Under the pieces are notes generated by a model, which worked only from the letters and a program-made list of their open reading frames with translations, ran no database searches and was not told where the DNA came from. Shown one piece after another: positions 15,236-24,500 of a stretch of DNA of 49,630 bases (the stretch's first letter is position 1; each line of letters opens with the position of its first letter). The position numbers and the translations under genes are program-made. The stretch spans positions 1 through 49,630 of IMG/VR virus record IMGVR_UViG_3300030118_004623; one strand, given 5' to 3'. The DNA is from a virus.

Positions 15236-15780
15236 GTCCAGTCGAGCGTATCATCGTGCCAGATTGGCACAATTACCTCTTCGCCGTTCTGAAAGTCCGG
15301 GTTGTGGCGCAAGTGAACCTCGATGACCTTGCCGTCCACAAACTCTAGGTTGAGGGTGCCGTCGTGCGCTAATCCTGATAGCCATCCCGGCGCTGGAATG
15401 GCCTCGTCTAAGGGTAACTTGGTCCAACGCTCAAAACGGTGCATAGGGGCGTTTCTGGGCTTGTCTCCGCGAACAACGAGTGTTGGTGTCCACTGACCAT
15501 GTTTGCGCTTGTAATCGACGGATATCTGGTGGTCATCATTGCCACGTAGGCACCAGAAGTATCCAGGCGCCTCGTGAAAGTCGCCCTCTTCTAGGTGCTC
15601 AGCCCAGGCACCTCGGCCCATGCCATGCACATTCATTACGGGTCGGATAATGTACTCGCCATCCTGGGGCACAGCCTCTCCGCAGGGTCCGCATACCCAC
15701 CCAGCTCGCATGCCAACTTCTAGCTTGTTGAATGTCCACCGGTCTTCGCGATGGGCAGAGCGATAGGCTATGTCATCCAC
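15175..15780 (-). CDS. Hypothetical protein
   Basis: 201 residues. It holds one CxxC pair (CGPCGEAV, about residue 30), Trp-rich segments and an acidic middle. The start is probably GTG at 15780, overlapping TAG of the previous gene by one base. It ends inside the convergent transglycosylase gene. The composition suggests a soluble enzyme or binding protein, but no family is recognised. It is the last gene of the leftward late operon. Confidence 0.6.
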   Translation of the reverse strand: MDDIAYRSAHREDRWTFNKLEVGMRAGWVCGPCGEAVPQDGEYIIRPVMNVHGMGRGAWAEHLEEGDFHEAPGYFWCLRGNDDHQISVDYKRKHGQWTPTLVVRGDKPRNAPMHRFERWTKLPLDEAIPAPGWLSGLAHDGTLNLEFVDGKVIEVHLRHNPDFQNGEEVIVPIWHDDTLDWTYEAAVEFGRCGFAVGRRRE

Positions 15781-16154
15781 TACCGCTTCTTACCCTTGTG
15801 TAAGCCGTGCTTCGCGTATTGCTTACCCGCCTTAGTCGCTGCCTTCTTCTTTTTGTTAGCAGCGGCTAGCTTTTTAGTGCCCTTCAAAGCCGCAATGGTC
15901 TTCTTGGGAGCGTAGACCTCTCCAGTCTTGCGAGACTTCTTGCCTGACTCAGTTCGCCAGTCCTGCTTAGTCCACTTGTCTAGAGCCTTGGCAGACTTCT
16001 TTTTTGGCCCGGTATACCCGCCGCCAGCTTTCTTGTACTCAGCTGCAAGCATCTGGCTCTTACGTGCGGACCACTGCCCGCTCTTACCGCCTTTGGTGCT
16101 AGCCATGATTTTCTTTTTGATGCGCTCCCTCAGAGCGGGCTTGGTATACCCCAT
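15780..16154 (-). CDS. Very basic DUF5872-like protein
   Basis: 124 residues, about one third Lys/Arg. It starts MGYTKPALRERIKKKIMAST and has KSGQWSARKSQMLAAEYKKAG followed by LDKWTKQDWRTESGKKS, a pattern I know from DUF5872-type proteins of aquatic phages and large viruses. The C-terminus is a low-complexity Lys/Ala tail. Likely a virion-associated or DNA-binding protein; function unknown. It lies in a run of three small basic genes. Confidence 0.65.
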   Translation of the reverse strand: MGYTKPALRERIKKKIMASTKGGKSGQWSARKSQMLAAEYKKAGGGYTGPKKKSAKALDKWTKQDWRTESGKKSRKTGEVYAPKKTIAALKGTKKLAAANKKKKAATKAGKQYAKHGLHKGKKR

Positions 16155-16155
16155 C

Positions 16156-16344
16156 TTAATACTCGTCTCGCTTCATTTTTTTCAGCAAAGCCGACAGTCT
16201 TTCATGCTGAGAACGGTGTGCCTTTACCGCACCTTTCAGTTCTTCAATAACTTCCTCAAGCAGCTCGTGGTCTTCGTTTTTGCCTTTACCATTCATTTTG
16301 TCCTTCAGTCGTACTCGCAGATCGCTTGTCTTGTGTCCCATCAT
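16156..16344 (-). CDS. Small coiled-coil protein
   Basis: 62 residues, nearly all charged helix (LLEEVIEELKGAVKAHRS, then LSALLKKMKRDE), suited to a short coiled coil. AGGAGAGC precedes the ATG. It lies between two basic proteins of the late operon's tail. No family recognised. Confidence 0.55.
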   Translation of the reverse strand: MMGHKTSDLRVRLKDKMNGKGKNEDHELLEEVIEELKGAVKAHRSQHERLSALLKKMKRDEY

Positions 16345-16376
16345 GCTCTCCTATGCGCTGTAAGTTGCTGTAATTA

Positions 16377-16655
16377 CTACCATTTCGTTTTATTAGCCCA
16401 GTAAGCCGCAGATGTCGGCCCCTTAGCGATATTCTTGGCGTGGCGTTTCTTCCAGGCTAGCCGACGCTTCTTGTGGGCTTCGCTCTCGCCTGGTTTTTTT
16501 GGGGAGCCTGAGACTCCTTGTTGGCCGAACCTTATGAGACGTTTCTTACCTTGATCAGAAATAACCACAGCGTGGCTCTTCGTTGGATGCTTAGGGGTCT
16601 TTATCGGCTTGTTCAGCCCGTCGAACTCGTGACCACCACGTTTAATTTTTGGCAT
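16377..16655 (-). CDS. Small basic phage protein
   Basis: 92 residues. After MPKIKRGGHEFDGLNKPIKT comes KRLIRFGQQGVSGSPKKPGE and a C-terminal KKRHAKNIAKGPTSAAYWAN. I recall this combination from unannotated short proteins of marine phages. Basic and Gly-rich, with no known enzyme fold. AGGAGG stands 9 bases before the ATG, a strong site. Perhaps DNA- or virion-associated. Confidence 0.6.
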   Translation of the reverse strand: MPKIKRGGHEFDGLNKPIKTPKHPTKSHAVVISDQGKKRLIRFGQQGVSGSPKKPGESEAHKKRRLAWKKRHAKNIAKGPTSAAYWANKTKW

Positions 16656-16664
16656 GTCGGCCTC

Positions 16665-17906
16665 CTAAAACGGGTAGCCTGTCTGCTCCCGTAAGTCCTT
16701 AGTGTAGTCTTCGCCCTGGATCTCTACCCCATTGAGCATAGCACGTCCATCGGGACGTACACGCACTAAGGTGGGCTCAACCCAGCCATCTGGCGATAAC
16801 CATAGCACTGCGAAGCCGTTTGCCCAATTTAGACGCGAGGCAGCACTCGGTATGCGGTCGCCATCAATATGAGATGTGCAGCCGGCAGTGAGGTAAAAGC
16901 AATCGCGCTCAACGCCATCTCGCTCTACCTTCCGAGTCCAGCAAAGCTCCGCACGATGTACGTGGCCAACGCAGCGAGAAGTACGGCCATCGGCCATTTT
17001 AGACACGGTGGTGCCACTTTTTGCGCCGACCTTGTCGCCATGGTCGAAGCGCACACCCCATCGCCAGTACTCGCCTTTCGGTGAGCCATATGGACCTCGG
17101 TAGTCAACGTCAATAGACTTCAAGTCCAGTATTCGTTCCAAGCTCAACATCGGCGGTCCATCGGGGTCGTCTACGGGCGGTATCCACGCCCACTCACTTG
17201 CTGACTCCACCATGACCTTGTGAAGCCTAGCCTCGTGATTGCCTTCTAACCACACGATGTTACTATGTTTTCCGCACTCTCTCAGCTTTTCCAGTAACCA
17301 TCGCACCTCAAGCAATGCAGGCCATGTGGTGGCTGAGAATGACTCTGGCCTCGGGAAGCGCCGGGTGCTCTGGTTTAGGTCCAGCATGTCACCCTGTAGC
17401 AGTATGGTGTCTAGCTGCGGAGCAAGCATTTTTGCTGCCTTCAGGCATGCATCTAGTACTGCCCGGTTATGAAACGGAACGAGCGTTCCATCAAGCTGCC
17501 GATGAAACCCGCACTGGCTGTCCGGTATAACTAGTATGCACTTAGCGGCAGGCTCAGTCTCAAATGGCTTACGGGGTATGGTCTTCCACTTTATGTCTCT
17601 AAATGCTTCAACAACCGGGTCTTTCCGCCGCAGTTCAGTAGAGCACAGGTTTTGTATGCCGTTCTTAGTCTGAGCTTCCCAGTCTTTGACTTTGACCGCA
17701 TGCCAGTGCTCAGGGTCCAATCCGTGGCGAGCCATCACCTCTTTCGGAGTACCGCTGCCTTCGACATGCTCTGGCTGTGCCTTCCCTAGATGTATGCGTC
17801 TAATCTGATTGCGGTGAATCCCGTAATGCCTGCCGATGGCAGAGTAACTTTCTCCGTCTTGTAGACGACGCAACACGTCATCCCGTATCGCGTCATACTT
17901 GCTCAC
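16665..17906 (-). CDS. Metallophosphoesterase with N-terminal HTH
   Basis: 413 residues. An N-terminal HTH (about 15-45: YSAIGRHYGIHRNQIRRI, Hin-recombinase or resolvase-like) is followed by a calcineurin-type phosphoesterase domain: VIPDSQCGFH (about 128), LLQGDMLDLN (about 167), WLEGNHEARLH (about 226), DHGDKVGAKSG and CVGHVHRAEL (about 320). These give the Asp/Asn/His metal ligands. It probably cleaves phosphodiesters, perhaps DNA, directed by the HTH. The start is GTG overlapping the previous TGA. Confidence 0.75.
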   Translation of the reverse strand: MSKYDAIRDDVLRRLQDGESYSAIGRHYGIHRNQIRRIHLGKAQPEHVEGSGTPKEVMARHGLDPEHWHAVKVKDWEAQTKNGIQNLCSTELRRKDPVVEAFRDIKWKTIPRKPFETEPAAKCILVIPDSQCGFHRQLDGTLVPFHNRAVLDACLKAAKMLAPQLDTILLQGDMLDLNQSTRRFPRPESFSATTWPALLEVRWLLEKLRECGKHSNIVWLEGNHEARLHKVMVESASEWAWIPPVDDPDGPPMLSLERILDLKSIDVDYRGPYGSPKGEYWRWGVRFDHGDKVGAKSGTTVSKMADGRTSRCVGHVHRAELCWTRKVERDGVERDCFYLTAGCTSHIDGDRIPSAASRLNWANGFAVLWLSPDGWVEPTLVRVRPDGRAMLNGVEIQGEDYTKDLREQTGYPF

Positions 17907-18115
17907 TCCCAGTCCTGCCAGTCGTGAACAGAAATGCCCTGTTTTTCCAGGTACTTGTGGACGGTTTCAGCCATTTCATGAACCATACCCACCATGGCAG
18001 CCTCGTCAAGAATTTTTGCTAGCTCTTTCATGCCTCTGGCTTTCGCAAACTTTATCTGACGATCCACAACTCTTTGAGATAGAGTAACCGGGTCAGCTAT
18101 CAACTTTGTCGCCAT
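17903..18115 (-). CDS. Hypothetical small helical protein
   Basis: 70 residues starting MATKLIADPVTLSQRVVDRQ. Highly helical and charged, ending ..KQGISVHDWQDWE. I moved the start to the ATG at 18115, which overlaps the end of the previous gene, instead of the longer upstream frame. Coupled to the phosphoesterase through its stop. No family recognised. Confidence 0.6.
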   Translation of the reverse strand: MATKLIADPVTLSQRVVDRQIKFAKARGMKELAKILDEAAMVGMVHEMAETVHKYLEKQGISVHDWQDWE

Positions 18116-18296
18116 CGACAAACTCGATGTCGTCCGACTCAAACTTGTCAACAAGGGCCTCAGAAAATCCCATGGATAATAGCTCTGCAAGCAGCGTCCA
18201 GGCAGACCCAGGTATAGGCAGGTCTTGGTCTTCAACCCAGCCTTGAACGACATCTAATGCCACGCCAGTAACGTCTTTGAGCAACTCTTCGTTCAC
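18093..18296 (-). CDS. Hypothetical small acidic protein
   Basis: 67 residues, acidic and helical (MNEELLKDVTGVALDVVQGW at the start). It starts with GTG overlapping the TGA of the lipoprotein gene. It overlaps the next gene by 23 bases. Chained in the lysis/late tail cluster, with no recognised domain. Confidence 0.55.
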   Translation of the reverse strand: MNEELLKDVTGVALDVVQGWVEDQDLPIPGSAWTLLAELLSMGFSEALVDKFESDDIEFVDGDKVDS

Positions 18297-18526
18297 GGTT
18301 TTTCCGCTGCGTCAAAGCACTTTTCTAGGCACGTTGGCAGATTTTTCACAAGGTGCTCAACGCTTTTCTCTCCGCACTTGTAGGTAAGCTTTACCTTGCC
18401 GTCTGGCTGGGTATCACGACGCATCTGAAGCGTGTCGCAAGTCGTCACACATCCGCCAGGAAAAAGCACCAGAATCGCCCAAAATACCGCGACCGCTAGG
18501 TGCAGCAGTAAATTTCGTTTACGCAT
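18293..18526 (-). CDS. Lipoprotein, possible outer spanin
   Basis: 77 residues. Basic start MRKRNLLLHLAVAVFWAILV, hydrophobic core and LVLFPGGC (Cys about 26), a plausible signal peptidase II site: a lipobox with Gly before Cys, though Leu is not at the usual -3. The mature part has five more Cys and is short, as for Rz1-type outer spanins, but is less Pro-rich than usual. It directly follows the holin-like gene, with an 8-base overlap, which fits a lysis cassette. No separate inner spanin is recognised. Confidence 0.6.
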   Translation of the reverse strand: MRKRNLLLHLAVAVFWAILVLFPGGCVTTCDTLQMRRDTQPDGKVKLTYKCGEKSVEHLVKNLPTCLEKCFDAAEKP

Positions 18527-18779
18527 CTTCGCCCTCTACTATGATCTTTACTTTCTCTACCGGTCCCTCGTGATATCGCGGTGACACCGAGATGCCTTCG
18601 GGGGCGACCGGCTCAGCCGACTTCGGCGCAGGAACAAACAACGCAATCAACGCCGCTACCACGGTAGTAATTGCACTGCCGATTGCCTGGGTGTCGTCCA
18701 GGTCCACGATGTAACTAAGCGCGAACGTAGCCAGCGTTCCGATGGCTGCTGCTAGCGTGGCTGCTTTTGTTGGTGTCAT
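18519..18779 (-). CDS. Holin-like membrane protein
   Basis: 86 residues starting MTPTKAATLAAAIGTLATFA; two hydrophobic spans (about 8-24 and 32-52, the latter AITTVVAALIALFVP) with a polar C-terminal tail. Start corrected to 18779: GGAG is 8 bases before it and TAG of the previous gene stands just upstream. Size and topology fit a small holin or pinholin. It belongs to the lysis cluster with the XhlA-like gene and lipoprotein. Confidence 0.65.
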   Translation of the reverse strand: MTPTKAATLAAAIGTLATFALSYIVDLDDTQAIGSAITTVVAALIALFVPAPKSAEPVAPEGISVSPRYHEGPVEKVKIIVEGEDA

Positions 18780-18781
18780 GT

Positions 18782-19015
18782 CTATGCTCCGTTTATGAGT
18801 GATGCGACAACAGCAGTTAGCACGACACCAGTCGCGAGCCAAAGAAATCGTACCCAACCACTCGAGGTACGCTCAAGCCGGTCGATTCGGACCAGCAACC
18901 CAACCTTGTCTTGGTCTGTGGGGTCGCCAATAAGAATCTGCTCTATACGGCGTTGACACTCAAGCACTTGGTCAACCTTAACCTCAAGCGCCTGTATTCT
19001 CATCTCGTCGCTCAT
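18782..19015 (-). CDS. XhlA-like coiled-coil membrane protein
   Basis: 77 residues starting MSDEMRIQALEVKVDQVLEC. An N-terminal coiled coil (about 1-50) is followed by a single C-terminal membrane span (about 53-75, VRFLWLATGVVLTAVVASLI). This is the layout of hemolysin XhlA/holin-associated proteins. GGAGA lies 9 bases before this ATG; the longer upstream frame is rejected. Probably helps holin function in lysis. Confidence 0.6.
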   Translation of the reverse strand: MSDEMRIQALEVKVDQVLECQRRIEQILIGDPTDQDKVGLLVRIDRLERTSSGWVRFLWLATGVVLTAVVASLINGA

Positions 19016-19139
19016 ACCACGTATCTCCGACTGGGCACCGGTCGTAGGTGTGATGCCACCAGGGCCGGTTGCAATTTTTGCATCGAGGCTTGTAGCCATC
19101 GAGCAGAGCTTCCAACAAGGCATTGCTTACCGTAGACAT
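18984..19139 (-). CDS. Small Cys/His/Trp-rich protein (possible zinc finger)
   Basis: 51 residues starting MSTVSNALLEALLDGYKPRC. It carries CKNCNRPWWHHTYDRC with CxxC, two His and a further Cys, enough ligands for one zinc ion. It overlaps the next gene's start by 32 bases in another frame. Its start lacks a strong ribosome site (TATGG region), so the call rests on the protein-like motif. It would lie between 19163-19417 and the XhlA-like gene. Confidence 0.4.
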   Translation of the reverse strand: MSTVSNALLEALLDGYKPRCKNCNRPWWHHTYDRCPVGDTWYERRDENTGA

Positions 19140-19162
19140 CCATATCTGCACTAAAGCCCACA

Positions 19163-19417
19163 CTAATGCACAATCTGGCCATCGTCTTCGTCCTCGCCCG
19201 GGTAGTCACCTGTCAGCAGGCTGAATTGCAGACGCTGTAACTCACCGAGCAACGTAGGCATGTTTCCTCTGCCGCCAGCCCCACGCATTGTTAGTTCCTT
19301 ACCGCACGCGACCCAGCATACAGAGTCTAAATCGCCGCTTTCCACCAGGCGCAAAGTCTCTTCCAGGCTCTCGATCAGCGCCTGCCGTTCGCTTTGCAAG
19401 TGCAACAGGTTCTTCAT
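19163..19417 (-). CDS. Hypothetical protein after endolysin
   Basis: 84 residues starting MKNLLHLQSERQALIESLEE. An N-terminal helix, then a Cys pair (VCWVACGKEL) and RGAGGRGNMPTLLGELQ, ending in an acidic tail. The start overlaps the endolysin TGA (ATGA). Small helical proteins of this kind follow endolysins in several phages; no named family. Confidence 0.55.
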   Translation of the reverse strand: MKNLLHLQSERQALIESLEETLRLVESGDLDSVCWVACGKELTMRGAGGRGNMPTLLGELQRLQFSLLTGDYPGEDEDDGQIVH

Positions 19418-20280
19418 TCTGCACATCCAGTAAGGCGTTCAATCCACCCACCGGCAGACCAGTTCACGTCGCAGTTGCCTTTCACGCCAGGAATAGAACC
19501 TGTTCCAGTAAATTGATGTACGCTGTACTCGTCCCAGATGCGAGTCTCGTTGTCGGGCTTGCCGTCGTAGTCCGCGAGCCACAATGGGCGGCGCTTGATG
19601 TATTCTATCAGAGCAGGGTCGGCACCCTTCAAATACGAATCATATGCCCATGACGCCGTGTAAACTACGCATCGCCGATAAAAAGACTGCTCAACAATAT
19701 CGCAAAACTTCACCAGCCACTTAGCATTGTAGTTTGGGTCGTTTTTCCGGCCCTTCTCTAAGTCAACTACGGGCGGCAAGTCAGACAAGTCAGAAAACAC
19801 CCACCGGAGAAAGTGCCCTGCCTCTGCCTCTGCGTCTTTTTCGGGGTTCGAGCTGCCGGTATCTGGTCGGCCAAAATGATAGAAGCCGGTTAGAATACCC
19901 TGATTTTGAGCCCGTACTGCGTCACGAGCAAACGCGATGCCGTCACCGGGGTCATCGCCACGCTCAGAGTTTACATGGGTCTGGCCCTCGGTGGCCTTGC
20001 GCCACATAAACTTTACGCCTGCGCTAGCAACCGCCTTCCAGTCCGTATCTAGCTGGTAGGCCGATACGTCGATGCCCATATGAACAGGCATGCCAAGAGA
20101 TTGCATCATGGGCTGGTCAATGTACTTGCGGTCTACGCCCAATACATCGGACTGATATTGCTTTACAGCGGCCTCGGTGGCTGGCCCAAAAAGTCCGTCA
20201 GAGTCAATGCCAAGCGCGGCCTGAACCCTTGCAACTTCTTGGTCCTTCGGGGCTCCCCGCTTACGACTCCAAACGTACAT
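19414..20280 (-). CDS. Endolysin: peptidoglycan-binding domain plus GH25 lysozyme
   Basis: 288 residues. The N-terminal peptidoglycan-binding type 1 domain is at about 8-65 (VARVQAALGIDSDGLFGPAT, AAVKQYQ). A GH25 domain follows: MGIDVSAYQLDTDWKAV (about 68-84) with the catalytic Asp, FMWRKATEGQTHVN, GFYHFGRP, and PPVVDLEK (about 168) with the second acidic pair. It would hydrolyse the muramyl glycan backbone. No signal peptide is seen, so release needs a holin. The start follows AGGTGAT. Confidence 0.9.
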   Translation of the reverse strand: MYVWSRKRGAPKDQEVARVQAALGIDSDGLFGPATEAAVKQYQSDVLGVDRKYIDQPMMQSLGMPVHMGIDVSAYQLDTDWKAVASAGVKFMWRKATEGQTHVNSERGDDPGDGIAFARDAVRAQNQGILTGFYHFGRPDTGSSNPEKDAEAEAGHFLRWVFSDLSDLPPVVDLEKGRKNDPNYNAKWLVKFCDIVEQSFYRRCVVYTASWAYDSYLKGADPALIEYIKRRPLWLADYDGKPDNETRIWDEYSVHQFTGTGSIPGVKGNCDVNWSAGGWIERLTGCAE

Positions 20281-20285
20281 ATCAC

Positions 20286-21182
20286 CTAGCTCAAGTCTTT
20301 GAAGGTTATCCGGCAGCTACCCTGCTTGCTGGAAAGGGTCTGGCTGTTGTTTCTTCCGACTGCCACGACGACACAGTGAGGGCCACCGACTGAGTATTTG
20401 TTGTAGCTGCCGCCAACATTCGAGTCTTTAGCATGCATCTGATAAAAGCCTGTGCCGCCATTGCCGCCTTCAAGCGTCGTGTAAGAGCTTCCACTGTTTA
20501 GGCTGTAGTAAGCTTTGTATCCGCTGTCAGCGTTTGAGTGTTGAATACGCAGCCGTACAGATGATGGCGGCGACGATGAGTCAAAACCAGTAAGCCCGGT
20601 GTCAAGCGAGTCAACGCTGCCGTCTGTCCACTGCTCATCATACGTTGGCTTTATTACGCGAGCGCAAGTCCAGGTCTGGCCTTTGTTTTCCAGTCGAGCT
20701 GCAAACATCGAGTCGTGCCTAAAAGTGCTGCCAATGCATACAGCGAGGTGAACATGCCATTCGTCACTGTGAAAGGTGGTTTGATTGGCTATGTTGTCGA
20801 TATCAATGGCAATATCGAAATTTGGGCTATATATCTGGCGCCAGAAACCTACGGGCTTTGCGACACCAGAGCCATTAAATTTCGTATCAGCGTGCGACGT
20901 AACCATGGTAAGGCCGCTGCTGCTAGGCGTGTAGGTGGTCACCTGATTTGAGCCAGATGCCTGGGTGTCTGGAACTCCAAACTGCCAGTAGTTATTTAGC
21001 GTCCCGGTGAAGTCAGTGATGTCGCCAAGAGATACGTTGTTCAGCGCAGCAGTCTGGTCCGCAGTCAGGCTGCTAGACAGAGATGCAATAAGAGAGCGCA
21101 CCTGGGCCTCTGTTGTAGCGTTTGCCGCAATCTCGGCTAACACTCGGTTGCGCTTTAATCCGCCGCCAAATCCGCTTTTCAT
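20286..21182 (-). CDS. Virion tail-fibre-like protein
   Basis: 298 residues. Gly/Ser/Thr-rich and probably beta-sheet (..STLEGGNGG.. and LSSKQGSCRITF near the end), with a short Ala/Ser-rich helical N-terminus. The composition resembles distal fibre or receptor-binding parts, but no named domain is seen. It lies between the endolysin and a small structural protein. The start overlaps the previous stop (TAATG). Confidence 0.5.
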   Translation of the reverse strand: MKSGFGGGLKRNRVLAEIAANATTEAQVRSLIASLSSSLTADQTAALNNVSLGDITDFTGTLNNYWQFGVPDTQASGSNQVTTYTPSSSGLTMVTSHADTKFNGSGVAKPVGFWRQIYSPNFDIAIDIDNIANQTTFHSDEWHVHLAVCIGSTFRHDSMFAARLENKGQTWTCARVIKPTYDEQWTDGSVDSLDTGLTGFDSSSPPSSVRLRIQHSNADSGYKAYYSLNSGSSYTTLEGGNGGTGFYQMHAKDSNVGGSYNKYSVGGPHCVVVAVGRNNSQTLSSKQGSCRITFKDLS

Positions 21183-21538
21183 TAGTCGCCCACCCGTAAA
21201 TGTCGCTTGTCGTAGGCGTAGTGCTTTATTTCGTCACACGTGTTGTCTGCGACAATCCAGAGAGCGCCGCCCTTTGGCGCAATACCCTCGTGGACAATTG
21301 ACTCACCACCGGTTTCCGTCAGGGCATCGCCAAATCCGTAAAGATTTGCTGCGAGAGGGTTGGTTTCTTCGCCGTCAATAACCCACTTTACCTCGGCAGT
21401 AGTTGCTAAGCCGCCAGCGCCTTGCATCTTAACCCAAACCACATGCTTGTGATATTTGTCACCGTTAGGCAACCTTGCCTTCATTGTCGGTGGTGAACCA
21501 GTGAGCGTTAAGGTTGTGACTTTAGTTGCAATAGCCAT
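21182..21538 (-). CDS. Small beta-rich virion protein
   Basis: 118 residues starting MAIATKVTTLTLTGSPPTMK; strand-rich, probably a small decoration or fibre-associated protein. GGAGG is 8 bases before the start. It follows the giant ejection protein and precedes the fibre-like gene. No family recognised. Confidence 0.5.
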   Translation of the reverse strand: MAIATKVTTLTLTGSPPTMKARLPNGDKYHKHVVWVKMQGAGGLATTAEVKWVIDGEETNPLAANLYGFGDALTETGGESIVHEGIAPKGGALWIVADNTCDEIKHYAYDKRHLRVGD

Positions 21539-21596
21539 ACGTGGCCTCCTTGGTTTCGGACTTTAGCTCATACCAAAACTTGAGCCAAAATTTCAG

Positions 21597-24500
21597 TTAG
21601 TTTGTGAAAAAATTTGAGGCATTTTCCACTGCATCTTGTCTAACCTGTGACCTTTGGGATCTGTCAAATCTCTTCGCCTTTCTTCGCACCCTGTCTAGCC
21701 TGTTTGTCATTCGGTCAATAAGGCGGCTCGCTTGGGTGGGGTCTGCTATTTTTCCTGACCCGTCGACCCGTGCAGAATCTAATATTATTGGGACAAACGT
21801 GTTGAATATTTGCGTAACAGGGTTTCCGTCTCTAATTTTTTGAGTAAAGCCGTACATTTCCTTAAGACCAGGCACCATGTCTGAAACAACTTTTTCGTCC
21901 ATAACAGCCTTTGCTTTAGGGTCTGCTTTTATGTCTTCCAGCGGCATCATTTCGTTAGCCGCAAAGCTCCTCTCTAAGGAATTGCGCATGCCTTTTATCT
22001 TTCTAACCAGTTGCTCAGACGCAAGCCCTTCATCAGATTGTGAAAGGTTAAGCCCAAGCATGTAGAGCGCCGATTGGGTGTCGCTGACTGGTAGGCCTCG
22101 CTTAGTCAAGCGCCCTTCCTCAGCTTGCGTAAGCCTGCGGCTTATTGCGCCGCCCATGGCTCGTGGATCCCCTGGCTGTCTCTCCTCAAGCCCAAGTAAA
22201 GCTCTTAATGGGCCAGTTATCTCTGGCGTCCAGCTAGGTGTAAGCGAGTCAATAAAGTATTGAGCTCGTTTTATAAATACGTCATCAGCCGTATCGTACT
22301 CTTTTGTTATTGGTCTATGGCGAAAAGTGTCGTAGTTGAGGGCAATGTCTCTTATTGCTCCGATCACCGGAGCTTCACCTAGCAGCATTTGCACAGCATA
22401 GTTAATTGGCCCATTGCCAAGCCATGAGTTTTCTACCTTGGATGGCAGCAAAAAGCTCCACGGGTTTACCCAACTCGTGTTTAGGAAGTAGCGTGCTTTG
22501 TCCTTGCCGAATATAGTATCTCGCTCCTCGGCTTCGACTTCAAGGGGAAGTAAAGACTGCACGTTTACTCCGTAGGCTTTTTCGTATGCGGGGAGCATGT
22601 ATGCAATAAAGTCCTCCATCGCCGGGTCGTGACCGGCGTTTACGAGATTCTGCTGCGTTAGCTGATTCATAAGATAGCTGTACATCGTGGCCTTCAGCGG
22701 GTTCTCGCTGTACCAGTTTCGCATCATCGGGACAGCGCCGGCTGTAAAGGCAATAAAAGGCCTACCGCCTAAAAAGTAAGCGGCTTTCCCGGCCACGCCT
22801 GGGCCGACAGGATTTCTAAGAATTTGCACCAACCCATTTACCTGCTCGTAATCCACGTAGTTTTTGCGTGACTCTTTTGCAATCTGACGAGCAGCATCTA
22901 CTGTGCTTGTAATCCCACGATGGTTGCCTGTTTTTTTAAAATTGTCGAGCTTCTTGTAGGCTGATGCTCCGCGAAAAATATCGTCTATAGCGGAATAGAG
23001 CCTGCCAGCGTTTTCAACAGTGAGGTCCAAAGACTCTTTAAGTTGCAGGTCTAGCAGTGCTGATACAAAGTCTGATGCGTTCTTTACGCCCCCCTGCCCA
23101 GGCAGCAGGGAATCCAGTTTGCTTGCAAGCTCGACACGTGCCTGATTCCCACGGAATACGCCAGACTCGAAAGAGACGTTATACATCTCTGACCGTTCCC
23201 CTACCGGCTTCATCAGGTCTTTTATTATTTGAATGTAGTACTTCATGTTTGCTGGGTTAAATGGACTAATTCCATCTTTAGGAGCAAACACAAACACGTT
23301 TGACCAGAAGTTACGCAAAGCCGTCGTGGGGCTTAAAGCTGTTTTTCCAAACTTCCATTTTCTAGTCAACTCAGGCCAAAGGCCTTCCATTTCACGAGAA
23401 AACTTGTGAACCATCTCCATTTCTTTGATTACGTCTCTGTTGACGTATAAAATTTCGTCGCCTTTGCGCTGCCTCCACTTGTTTACTGTCCTGCCCGTGT
23501 CAGGATCCACAACCCTCTCAAGTATTCCGTTCAATTCTCCCATGCTAGTAGGAATCTTTCCTGCCTGTATTTCGGCAGACGTGCCATCCATAAACCCACC
23601 CTGGGGAAGCTCGTACATAGCCTTGCGCTCCGCTGGAAGCGCGTCGTACTGCCTCTTTGTAAGCACTAGAAGCTTGTCTCCGCTTCTAGCTATTCTGCGA
23701 TATAAGTCATGCTGCTGGACCGTTTCTAAAAACCTGTTTACGCCAGCTCCAATTTGTTTGGCAATGTCGGTGGCAAGCCCAGCCGCTTCTCTCTGCTCTA
23801 TTGAGTACGGATTCTCTCTCCGCTTAACCTGAAAACTATCGGGGCTTTTGCCTCTACTTATAAGGCGGTTGGTCTCCGCATTAACCCTGGCTGATTCTTT
23901 TACCTCCCAAAGCTTTGCTGCCCTCCGCAGTATGTTTGACTTGAGTCTGCTCCTGTCTCGAGCCTGAGCAGTGGCGGTTGTTGTTGTATCAGCCTCTGGG
24001 GCGCGAAGCTCAGCCTCTGGACCGATGTCCATGCCCTTTTCTAATAGTTTCTGCGCAGCCGCTGCCTGCGGATCCAAAAGCTCCTTTCGCTCTCTGCCGC
24101 CTATCAACTCGGGGAACTCGTTGATTGCATCCTTATAGAGTTTCTCTTGAAGCTCGATGAGCCGGTCTTGCTTAAACCTTATTCTTTCGCTCAAGGCTTT
24201 TAGCTTTGGCACTTTAGCTGCAATGCCCGACACAAACTTACGTGCCTCGCTACCGATGATTGACCTCTCACTAAATACCTGCGGAAACCATAGCGGCCTG
24301 CCCGCCTGCGGGTCGTAAATCAAACCCAGGTCCGCAGCATCTGATGATATCTCGGTGAGTTTGTCGGTCAGTGGCTTCATTTCACTATTGTGAATATCAA
24401 GCTGCTCCTGAAGGGCCCTTGCGTCCACGTTGCTTTTGCTGGCTACATCTTTTCCCGCTTCAGTGATAACGTACTGCCCAGAACGCCCGTCCTCTGACCG

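Noticed and set aside
15046-15348. 100-codon plus-strand frame in the transglycosylase/convergent overlap
   Set aside because: It lies inside better supported genes on both strands and has no start signal.
19012-19209. 65-codon frame before the XhlA-like gene
   Set aside because: It competes with the Cys/His frame and the GGAGA-led start at 19015, and lacks a ribosome site.
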